NCBI RefSeq assembly: GCF_900143515.1
Contig: NZ_FSQT01000002.1
Span: 558,001-622,000 of the forward strand
DNA from: Micromonospora cremea
GTDB lineage: Bacteria; Actinomycetota; Actinomycetes; Mycobacteriales; Micromonosporaceae
Direction: 5' to 3'
Length of the DNA: 64,000 nt
Both the position numbers and the translations under genes were made by a program. Shown piece after piece: positions 57,791 through 64,000 of the stretch (positions within the stretch are counted from its first letter, which is position 1; each line of letters begins with the position of its first letter). The notes under the pieces are model-generated. The model was not told where the DNA came from. It was given only the letters and a program-made list of their open reading frames with translations, and searched no databases.

Positions 57791-58041
57791 GCGGATCTCC
57801 TCGTCGGGCAGTCGTAGACCGTCCAGCCTCCCCGGACGGGGACAAGGTGGAGCGCCTCACCAGCCGAACGACCTTGGCCCCGTCCGGGGAGGCTGGTAGC
57901 CCTGGTGGTGCCCGGCGAGGTGATCCGCTCCTGGCTGATCTCTGAGGAGGGCCGGGGTTCGGGGCGGAGCCCCGAGGTCTTCAGGGGCTTGTCGTCCCAA
58001 GCGTGGCCGGCCGGCGCGGCCCGCTTTGCCGGCCGCCTTGA
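57791..58041. repeat. Long hairpin repeat block, copy 2
   Basis: The counterpart of 54966-55263. The 18-bp arms are at 57824-57841 and 57878-57895 with a 36-base loop, followed by the GGGTTCGGGGC/GAGCCCCGAGG hairpin. A stretch present in copy 1 (55186-55245) is shorter here. The remainder of the gap to 58207 shows no gene. Confidence 0.82.
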
Positions 58042-58207
58042 TCTGATAGAGCGCAATTCGGCAGTGCGCGCCGTGCCAGCGGTGTCCCGCCACGGGAGAT
58101 GCTTGACGCTCGTGTCCCACCTGATGCCCGACATGATCCTCAAGGCGCTCGCGGAGGCCTTCACCGTGGGCGACGGTAGGGGCCGCGCGGTAAGGGACAA
58201 TGCGCCG

Positions 58208-58597
58208 ATGGACGACTACCGACGCTGCCGTCTCTCCGTCAGCGACGACGAGCTGGAGCTTGCCGGCTCGCCGGCTGCGCTCCGCGCCCTCAGCCGGCTG
58301 CTACGCCATCATGCTGAGCCCTTTGAGGTGGCGGTCACCGACGGGGCCGTCAGTCAAGAGGCGACCGCAGGCCCGCTGCTTGTCAGTCTGCAACGCGGGA
58401 CCAAGCTGCATTTCTCCGGCGGGCGTGAGTATCTCGACATCATCTGGGACGCGCTCGATGGTGTGGCTGAGCAAGCCGAGACCGCCGATGACCGGACAGT
58501 CCACCGGCATCAGCACATCGAGTACTTTCCTGGCGACGACTACCGGTCGCCGGACTCAGTCCCATTGGTCATCGTGTCCGACTGGCCAGAAGCGTAG
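58208..58597 (+). CDS. Hypothetical protein, possibly immunity-like
   Basis: A 129-residue protein: MDDYRRCRLSVSDDELELAG, then PAALRALSRLLRHH, GTKLHFSGGREYLDIIWDAL and HRHQHIEYFPGDDYRSPDSVPLVIV. The plan (small N-terminal strand, helix, central strands, then H-x-H and a closing V-P-L-V-I strand) resembles polymorphic-toxin immunity proteins of the Imm32 type, but the match is weak. No toxin gene is nearby. It lies between the second hairpin block and the integrase remnant. Confidence 0.55.
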   Translation: MDDYRRCRLSVSDDELELAGSPAALRALSRLLRHHAEPFEVAVTDGAVSQEATAGPLLVSLQRGTKLHFSGGREYLDIIWDALDGVAEQAETADDRTVHRHQHIEYFPGDDYRSPDSVPLVIVSDWPEA

Positions 58598-58789
58598 GTG
58601 CACGACTGTCCCGCGGTGGCACCGACTGCAACCAGGGCAAATGAGCAACCAAGGCCGACTTTCGCGCATGTGCTGGGACTGATCTGTCAAGCATCATCAA
58701 ATGGGACTAGGCAGCGCCGTGCCAGCGGGTCGTGCAGAGCTTGGGTACGACCGGTGAGGGCAGCATGTCGGCCTACTTGCGATCGCGCT

Positions 58790-59011
58790 GCGCAGTGGAT
58801 CGGCCTCGCCGGCCTGACACCGCACGAGCTGCGGCACACGGCGGCCAGTCTGGCGGTGGCCGAGGGCGCCAACGTGAAGGCGGTGCAGAGGATGCTCGGG
58901 CACGCCTCGGCGGCGATGACGCTGGACGTGTACGCGGACCTGTTCGAGGACGACCTGGATCAGGTGGCGGGCCGCCTTGACCGGGCGGCGGGTCGTGCGG
59001 CTGCGGACTGA
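58790..59011 (+). pseudogene. Tyrosine recombinase (integrase) C-terminal remnant
   Basis: Only the last 75 or so residues remain: LTPHELRHTAASLAVAEG carries the H-x-L-R catalytic motif, and MLGHASAAMTLDVYADLFED has the LGH box and the nucleophile Tyr. The rest of the catalytic domain (the first Arg) and the N-terminal arm- and core-binding domains are missing. No continuing frame is visible upstream. Its end lies 70 bases from the tRNA-Met gene, the usual place for an integrase next to its attachment site. The protein cannot be active. Confidence 0.85.
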
Positions 59012-59125
59012 GAGCGTTGGTCCGGACCTCGACGCGATTCGTCCGGGTCCCCGACAGCATGGGTGACCAGGGATTTTGTGTGGTGGGGCGGGCGGGACTC
59101 GAACCCGCGACCGAGGGATTATGAG
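58967..59125. repeat. Element end: 159-bp direct repeat, right copy
   Basis: The right-hand partner of 55250-55408. It covers the integrase 3' end, a short spacer and the 3' half of the intact tRNA-Met gene. Confidence 0.9.
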
Positions 59126-59157
59126 TCCCCTGCTCTAACCGGCTGAGCTACCGCCCC
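59081..59157 (-). tRNA. tRNA-Met (anticodon CAT)
   Basis: A complete cloverleaf: acceptor GGGGCGG pairs with CCGCCCC, the D arm is GCTCAGCCGGTTAGAGC, the anticodon loop is CTCATAA, and the T arm is GCGGG-TTCGAGT-CCCGC. CCA is encoded at 59083-59081. The CAT anticodon could also be a lysidine-modified tRNA-Ile, which sequence alone cannot rule out. Its 3' half is the attachment site of the adjacent element. Confidence 0.93.
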
Positions 59158-59298
59158 GACACCGCGCCGGATCTTATCCCGCCCGGCCGTCGGCGGCCAG
59201 CACCGAGCCGGCCGGCGCCCACGCCAGCAGCAGCACGATGGGCAACAGGAATATAACAGCGCGCTGCCGCCCGCCCGGGGACGCCGGGCAGCGGCCCG

Positions 59299-60537
59299 TC
59301 ACCCGGCACGCAGCTCCGCCAGCACCGCCCCGGCGGCACGCCAGCCGCTGGTCAGCGCGCCCTGGATCGATGGGCTGTCGCGGTGGTCACCGGCCACGAA
59401 CAGCCCCTCCCCCAGCGCGACCGGCTTGCGCAGCCGCCCCTGCGGGGGCGGCGCGGCGGGTAGCGCGTCCGGGACGGCCACGGTGGTGAGGTGGGTCCAG
59501 TCGGCGGTGGACCGGCCGTACAGCCGGGTCAACTCGGCCCGTACAGCCGGCTCGGGTGGGGCCATCGGGCCGACCACCGAGGTGGCCACCAGGTGCCGTC
59601 CGGCCGGCGCGTACGTCGGGGCGGCGTTGCTAAGCACCACGGTGTTGGCGACGGTTTCGCGCCGGTCCCCGTCGACGAGCAGGATCGGCTCGGTCAGCGG
59701 CGGCTCGGGCGCGCTGTGGTAGTAGGTGGTGTAGCTGTGCATCCGTACCGTCGCCAGGGCCGGCAGCAGCGCGGCCGCGGCGGGCGGGTCGACGGCGACC
59801 ACGACGGCCCGGCAGCGGATGTCGCCGGCCTGGGTGCGAACCCGGCGGGGGCCGACCTCGGCGACCGGGGTGTCCAGCGCGATCAGGTCGGCCGGCAGCG
59901 GGTCGGCGACCGCCCGGGGCAGCGCGGCCATCCCCTCGGCGGGCAGCCCGATCCGGCCACGGGCGAAGGAACGCAGCACCATCGCCAGCACGTGGCTGGA
60001 GGTCGCCAGCTCCCGGTCGATGAGCACACCGGACAGGAACGGCCGCAGCAGCTCCTCGATGAACGCGTCGGAGAGGCCGGCCCGGCGCAGCGCCATCTCG
60101 GCGCTGGTTTCCGGCGCGCTGAGCAGCCGGGACGCGGGCAGCGTGGCGCAGCCGGTGGCGAGCGCGGCGAAGCGCAGCCGGTCCAGCAGGGAGCCGACTC
60201 CGGCCAGCGCGGTGCGCGGCCCGCCGGTCGGCTCGCGCAGTGGGTTGACCAGCCGCAGTAGCTCGTCGCCCTTGCGCACCAGCACTCCGGAGGTGAAGTA
60301 CCCGAGGTCGAGCCGGTCGGTGTCCAGCAGCGTGCCGAGCCGGGGGTAGGCGGTGTTGAGCACCTGGAAGCCGCGGTCGATCAGGTAGCCGTCGACGGCG
60401 TCGGTGGCGATCCGGCCGCCGAGCCGGCTGCCTGCCTCCAGCAGCCGCCAGGGCACGCCGGCGCGGTGCAGCCGGCGGGCGGCGGCGAGGCCGGCCAGGC
60501 CACCGCCGACGATGACGACGTCGGTCTCAGCGAGCAT
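59299..60537 (-). CDS. FAD-dependent amine-oxidase-like oxidoreductase
   Basis: A 412-residue flavoprotein. The N-terminal FAD-binding motif is VVIVGGGLAGLAAARRL (residues 7-23), followed by GSRLGGRIATD and DRGFQVLNTAYPRL. The C-terminal FAD contact GLFVAGDHRDSPSIQGALTSG matches the amine oxidase/phytoene-desaturase/protoporphyrinogen-oxidase superfamily. The substrate is unknown. The ATG at 60537 has GGGAGG six bases upstream, so it is preferred over GTG 60555. It overlaps the end of the MMPL transporter gene by 11 bases, so the two are co-transcribed; a link to lipid or pigment handling is possible but unproved. Confidence 0.88.
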   Translation of the reverse strand: MLAETDVVIVGGGLAGLAAARRLHRAGVPWRLLEAGSRLGGRIATDAVDGYLIDRGFQVLNTAYPRLGTLLDTDRLDLGYFTSGVLVRKGDELLRLVNPLREPTGGPRTALAGVGSLLDRLRFAALATGCATLPASRLLSAPETSAEMALRRAGLSDAFIEELLRPFLSGVLIDRELATSSHVLAMVLRSFARGRIGLPAEGMAALPRAVADPLPADLIALDTPVAEVGPRRVRTQAGDIRCRAVVVAVDPPAAAALLPALATVRMHSYTTYYHSAPEPPLTEPILLVDGDRRETVANTVVLSNAAPTYAPAGRHLVATSVVGPMAPPEPAVRAELTRLYGRSTADWTHLTTVAVPDALPAAPPPQGRLRKPVALGEGLFVAGDHRDSPSIQGALTSGWRAAGAVLAELRAG

Positions 60538-62656
60538 GGCGGGCCTCCCGCTCACCGTTGGCCCGGGACAACCGGCCCGGCCACCAGACCTTCGGCCCGA
60601 TGTCGTACGCGAGCGCGGGCACCAGCAGCGACCGGACGATGATGGTGTCGATGAGCACCCCGACCGCGACCGCGGTGCCCAGCTCGACCAGCACCACCAG
60701 CGGCAGGACGGCCAGCGCGGAGAAGGTCGCCGCGAGCACGATGCCGGCGGAGGTGATCACCCCGCCGGTGACGGCGAGGCCGGCCAGCACCCCGGCCCGG
60801 GTGCCACGCTTGACGGACTCCTCCCGGACCCGGCTCATCAGGAAGATGTTGTAGTCGATGCCGAGTGCGACCAGGAAGACGAACGCGAACAGCGGGAACG
60901 ACGCGTCCACCCCGGGGAAGTCGAAGGCGTGGCGGAACAGCAGCGCGCAGAGGCCGAGGGTGGCCGCGAAGCTGAGCAGCACGGTGGCGATCAGCAGCAC
61001 CGGTGCCAGGAGTGCGCGCAGCAGCAGGGCCAGGATGACCGCGATGACCACGAGCACCACCGGAATGATGACGTTCTGGTCGCGCCGGGCGGCGTCGGAG
61101 GTGTCCACGTTGATCGCGGTGAAGCCGCCGACCACCGCGTCCGCGCCGGGCACCTGGTGTACGGCCACCCGCAGCTCCCGGATGGTCCGCTCGGCGCCGT
61201 CGCTGTCCGGTGGGTCGGCGAGGGTCGCCTCCAGTTGGATCCGCCCGTCGACGACCTTCGGCGCGGCGTTCTCCTCGGGTGGGCCGGCCTGCCGGCCGGC
61301 GCTGACCGGGCGGACCGCGGCGACGCCGGGCACGCCCTGCGCCACCTGGGCCACCTGCCGGCCGGTCTGCTCGGTGGCGAAGATGGTGGCCGGGCTGCCG
61401 GTGCCGCCCGGGTAGTGCCGGGCGATGACCTCCTGGCCGTCGACCGAGTCGGTGCGCTGGGTGAACAGGTCGGACTGGCCGAGGGTGGTGACGCCGAGCT
61501 GGGTGAGGCCGAGCGTGAGGATGGCCAGCACGACCGCCGTGCTGAGCCAGACCGGTCGGGCGTGCCGGGCCACGAAGCCGGCGATCCGGCTCCAGATGCC
61601 GTGCTCGGCCTGCGGGTCGGCCTGGTCGACCCGGGGCCGCCGCGGCCAGAACGCCCACCGACCGCCGAGCAGCAGCAGCGCGGGCAGGAAGGTGAGCATC
61701 ACCAGCAGGGTGGCGGCGATGCCGATGGCGGCGACCGGGCCGAGCGCCCGGTTGGAGTTGAGGCTCGACAGCAGCAGGCAGAGCAGGCTGACGATGACCG
61801 TGCCACCGGAGGCGATGATGGCCGGGGCGGCGCCCTTCCACGCCGTACGCATGGCGTCCCAGGCGCGGTCGTGCCGGTGCAGCTCCTCCCGGTAGCGGGC
61901 GATGAGCAGCAGCGCGTAGTCGGTGCCGGCGCCGAAGACCAGCACGGTGAGGATGCCCTGGGCCTGCCCGTTGAGTTTGAGCACGTCGGCGTCGGCGAGC
62001 AGGTAGACGAAGACCGAGGCCAGCGCGTACGACATCCCGGCGGCCAGCAGCGGGAAGACCCAGAGCACCGGGCTGCGGTAGACGATCAGCAGGATCACCA
62101 GGACCACGACCAGGGTGACCAGCAGCAGTGGCCCGTCGATGGCGGAGAAGACCTCGATCAGGTCGGCGAGCAGACCGGCCGGTCCGGCGACGTCGACGGT
62201 GAGCCCGTCCCGGTTCCCGCCGGCGATGTCGCGCAGGTGCTCGACGACCGAGCCGATCTCCTCCCCCTCGGCGTCGTCCACCGGCACGACGACCTGGAGT
62301 GCCTGGCCGTCGTCGCTGGGGATCGGCGGGGGGAGCGGGTTGACCACGCCGGGCACCTGGCCGAAACGGGCGGCGTCGGCGCTCACGCGCTGCCGGTCCG
62401 CGTCCGTGATGCCCGAGGTCCGTTCGTAGACGACCAGCGCCGGAATGGTCTGCCGGTCGACGAACTCGGCGGCGAGGTCCTGCGCGCGGGTCGCCTCGGC
62501 GTCGGTGGGCAGGAAGGCGGCGTTGTCGTTGGTGGCGACCTCGCCGAGGCGCCCGGAGTACGGCCCGGTCACGCCCCCGATCACCAGCCAGGCCAGCACG
62601 ACCGCCACCGCGATCAGGGTGGCCCGGCCGTGGCCCCCTCGTCCGGACATCCGCAT
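60527..62656 (-). CDS. MMPL-family transporter
   Basis: A 709-residue RND-superfamily exporter with twelve helices in two repeats. Each repeat has one helix, a large extracytoplasmic loop, then five helices. The first half contains VFGAGTDYALLLIARYREEL and the second ALGIDYNIFLMSRVREES, the conserved Asp-Tyr proton-relay sites of MmpL proteins. AWLVIGGVTGPYSGRLGEV begins the first loop. It probably uses the proton gradient to export lipids or drugs. The ATG at 62656 (or 62650) gives the normal N-terminus. The flavoprotein gene follows with overlap. Confidence 0.93.
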   Translation of the reverse strand: MRMSGRGGHGRATLIAVAVVLAWLVIGGVTGPYSGRLGEVATNDNAAFLPTDAEATRAQDLAAEFVDRQTIPALVVYERTSGITDADRQRVSADAARFGQVPGVVNPLPPPIPSDDGQALQVVVPVDDAEGEEIGSVVEHLRDIAGGNRDGLTVDVAGPAGLLADLIEVFSAIDGPLLLVTLVVVLVILLIVYRSPVLWVFPLLAAGMSYALASVFVYLLADADVLKLNGQAQGILTVLVFGAGTDYALLLIARYREELHRHDRAWDAMRTAWKGAAPAIIASGGTVIVSLLCLLLSSLNSNRALGPVAAIGIAATLLVMLTFLPALLLLGGRWAFWPRRPRVDQADPQAEHGIWSRIAGFVARHARPVWLSTAVVLAILTLGLTQLGVTTLGQSDLFTQRTDSVDGQEVIARHYPGGTGSPATIFATEQTGRQVAQVAQGVPGVAAVRPVSAGRQAGPPEENAAPKVVDGRIQLEATLADPPDSDGAERTIRELRVAVHQVPGADAVVGGFTAINVDTSDAARRDQNVIIPVVLVVIAVILALLLRALLAPVLLIATVLLSFAATLGLCALLFRHAFDFPGVDASFPLFAFVFLVALGIDYNIFLMSRVREESVKRGTRAGVLAGLAVTGGVITSAGIVLAATFSALAVLPLVVLVELGTAVAVGVLIDTIIVRSLLVPALAYDIGPKVWWPGRLSRANGEREARHAR

Positions 62657-62765
62657 TCACCCCAAGGATCGACGCACCAATCGACGCAGCGGGAGTCTAA
62701 GTCGACAGCGACCATCCTGCCGGGCGAGCGGGCCGCGGAAGCCCCAAACCGGTCAGTCCGGATGA

Positions 62766-62833
62766 ATCATGGAGTTATGGTGCCGGGACAAAGGGCACGA
62801 ATATGGTTTATGCGGGCACCACGACTCCACGAT
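62766..62833. repeat. Palindromic repeat ATCATGGAGTTATGGTGCC
   Basis: Two 19-base arms (62766-62784 and 62815-62833) match with three mismatches around a loop GGGACAAAGGGCACGAATAT plus GGTTTATGCG. It resembles in plan the GATCATGAAGTTAGCGGC hairpins at 23976 and 25114 and probably belongs to a related family of extragenic repeats. Nothing else is seen in the 62657-62898 gap. Confidence 0.7.
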
Positions 62834-62898
62834 CCTGGGTTGGCCACCAACACGAAGACGCCCGTCGGCGTGTTGCCGACGGGCGCTGGGCGGAGAAG

Positions 62899-62971
62899 CT
62901 CCCCCGATTGGACTCGAACCAATAACCTGCCGGTTAACAGCCGGCTGCTCTGCCAATTGAGCTACAGGGGA
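62899..62971 (-). tRNA. tRNA-Asn (anticodon GTT)
   Basis: The cloverleaf is complete: acceptor TCCCCTG pairs with CGGGGGA (one G-T pair), the D arm is GCTCAATTGGCAGAGC, the anticodon loop is CTGTTAA, and the T arm is TTGG-TTCGAGT-CCAA. CCA is not encoded. It is isolated between the MMPL transporter and the YtxH-like gene, with no integrase beside it. Confidence 0.95.
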
Positions 62972-63264
62972 CCGTGCATCGCCCGACCCGGGATCTCCCC
63001 GACGCCGTGCGACGGGACAAGAGTACAGGACATCCCGGGGTGGTGGTCCAGTGGGTTGGGCCTCCCGCCTTCCATGATCCAGATGCCCAGGTCAGCAGCG
63101 CGGCCCATCGATAATCGGGGCAAATCGTCATCCGGGCACAAGCAGGTATGAGCGGAGAGCAGGATGGGTAGTTAGCTGCGGACAGAGGACGCAGGCGCGA
63201 ATTGGTCGCTCCCGACGGGGCAGCCCGCCGGGGCGACGGCGCGTCAGGTACGGAAGGAGCCGCC

Positions 63265-63657
63265 ATGCGCGGAAAGATCATGTTTCTTGGCGGGCTGGCT
63301 GCGGGCTTCGTCCTGGGCGCCCGTGCCGGCCGGGAGAAGTACGAAGAGCTGGTCGTCCGAGGCCGCAAGGTGCTCGACCACCCGACCGTCCAGGAGGCGG
63401 CCGGGGTCGCGCAGGCCCAGGCCAACCGGCTCTACAGCGAGGGAAAGGACAAGCTCGGCCAGACCAAGCTGGGCGAAAAGCTGGGCACGGGCAACGGCAG
63501 CACCGGCAAGCAGGAGCTGACCGCCGCCGACGACGCGTTCGCCGGCACGCCCGCCACGGTCGGCGCCAAGTCGGGCTCCGGCACGATCTCCGGGTCGCCG
63601 TCGGCCACCCCCCGCCCCAAGCCGTCCGGCTCGGGCACCAACGCCAGCACCCTGTAG
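63265..63657 (+). CDS. YtxH-like small membrane-associated protein
   Basis: A 130-residue protein with one N-terminal hydrophobic helix (IMFLGGLAAGFVLGARAG) followed at once by GREKYEELVVRGRKVLDHPTVQEAAGVAQAQANRLYSEGKDKLGQ. That is the pattern of YtxH-type proteins with a short anchor and an amphipathic helix. The last 50 residues are Gly/Ser/Pro-rich and disordered. AAGGAG lies before the ATG. It is probably a stress or envelope protein. The gap before it (62972-63264) shows no other gene, and a strong terminator follows. Confidence 0.8.
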   Translation: MRGKIMFLGGLAAGFVLGARAGREKYEELVVRGRKVLDHPTVQEAAGVAQAQANRLYSEGKDKLGQTKLGEKLGTGNGSTGKQELTAADDAFAGTPATVGAKSGSGTISGSPSATPRPKPSGSGTNASTL

Positions 63658-63670
63658 ACGCACACCCGAA

Positions 63671-63701
63671 GGGCCCGGCCGCCACTGTGGCGGCCGGGCC
63701 C
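63671..63701 (+). terminator. Strong hairpin terminator
   Basis: GGGCCCGGCCGCCA (63671-63684) pairs perfectly with TGGCGGCCGGGCCC (63688-63701) over a three-base loop, 13 bases after the YtxH-like stop. Confidence 0.85.
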
Positions 63702-63933
63702 GTTCGCGTCTGCGCATGTCAGGGCGGCACACGGCCCCCACTGGGGGACTTTCTCCGATATGGAGCAAAAGTTCGACCAGTTCATCGAAAACTTCTGCTT
63801 CCAACCTCTTCTCTTTAGTGCCGGCCGCAAATATCGTCCTGCCTAGAACCTGGCCAGGCTCTTGGTACTTCCCGCGACCTCCTCAGCGACGTACCGACGC
63901 TGAGGCGGACCCGCCCGACCAGAGCGAGGTTCG

Positions 63934-64000
63934 ATGCGTAGACCAATCGGCCGAAGAGTCGCCACCTATCTCAGCCTTCTCACCCTCGTCGGCGCGACGC
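63934..64000 (+). CDS. Start of an exported protein, cut by the window end
   Basis: Only the first 22 codons are present. They read MRRPIGRRVATYLSLLTL then VGAT, a basic start followed by a hydrophobic stretch typical of a signal peptide. GCGAGG precedes the ATG. The 230 bases upstream include an unusually AT-rich patch (63745-63840) containing AAGTTCGACC and CGAAAACTTC, perhaps a regulated promoter. The protein family cannot be told. Confidence 0.55.
   Translation, partial: MRRPIGRRVATYLSLLTLVGAT

Larger units (their letters stand above)
55409..59125. mobile_element. Small integrative element (remnant) at tRNA-Met
   Basis: A 3717-bp unit bounded by a partial tRNA-Met on the left and the intact tRNA-Met on the right, with a tyrosine-recombinase remnant next to the intact tRNA. 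It carries four small genes, among them a GIY-YIG protein, plus repeat blocks. The left junction has its own integrase tail and att site, so at least two elements appear to have accumulated in tandem. With the integrase truncated, it cannot move on its own. Confidence 0.7.

Overview
The window is high-GC actinomycete DNA. Codon third positions are strongly GC, GTG starts and leaderless genes are common, and the gene content fits the Micromonosporaceae (Micromonospora or a relative). That content includes LAL and NarL regulators, an F420-type LLM oxidoreductase, alditol oxidase, a two-domain laccase and a Uma2 protein. Small palindromic repeats scattered between genes fit the same group. The genus assignment is inference from gene content, with no database comparison.

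Layout. 0.2-1.2 kb: an intact IS982-like insertion sequence. 1.5-6.2 kb: a stress/redox group (BON protein, 1-Cys peroxiredoxin, DsbA-like protein) facing a large LuxR/LAL regulator. 6.3-10.6 kb: an SRPBCC-like protein, a saccharopine-dehydrogenase-like reductase, a MerR regulator fused to a sliding-clamp-like domain, and serS. 10.6-15.4 kb: a minus-strand redox block of a six-helix cytochrome b-like protein, a NuoF-like flavoprotein with a ferredoxin tail, a TlpA-like lipoprotein and CcdA. 15.7-18.2 kb: a secreted alpha-amylase and an L,D-transpeptidase. 18.2-21.7 kb: an ABC exporter with its NarL-type two-component system. 21.9-29.7 kb: two hydrolase-type genes, a cutinase/polyester-hydrolase homologue broken by one in-frame TAG, alditol oxidase, PH-type membrane proteins, an LLM oxidoreductase and an ArsR/SRPBCC pair. 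29.7-36.5 kb: a frameshifted hydrolase remnant, a DHFR-like and a GNAT protein, a second LAL, Uma2, and a PH/SHOCT protein.

36.6-44.1 kb holds the most distinctive locus, a four-gene minus-strand operon of exported proteins. It contains a Tat-type two-domain multicopper oxidase, a 1311-residue ThuA/discoidin/PQQ-type dehydrogenase/PKD/DUF1080 protein, a cupredoxin with Ig-like repeats, and a beta-helix-like protein. The two middle proteins share a C-terminal module of about 75 residues. Its promoter region is AT-rich and contains palindromes. 44.5-48.2 kb is a decaying ABC transporter operon with several frameshifts and a lost Walker B. 48.6-51.6 kb is a second two-component system plus a membrane protein. 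52-55 kb holds two VOC proteins and a frameshifted M50-like protein whose HExxH site is altered.

55.2-59.2 kb is a small integrative-element array at tRNA-Met(CAT). A 159-bp direct repeat, made of an integrase 3' end plus the tRNA 3' half, occurs twice exactly 3717 bp apart. It brackets a GIY-YIG protein and three unrecognised small genes, along with two classes of long repeat. 59.3-64 kb returns to core-type genes: an amine-oxidase-like flavoprotein, an MMPL transporter, tRNA-Asn(GTT), a YtxH-like protein, and the start of an exported protein cut by the window end. No CRISPR array, rRNA or recognisable secondary-metabolite core enzyme was seen.
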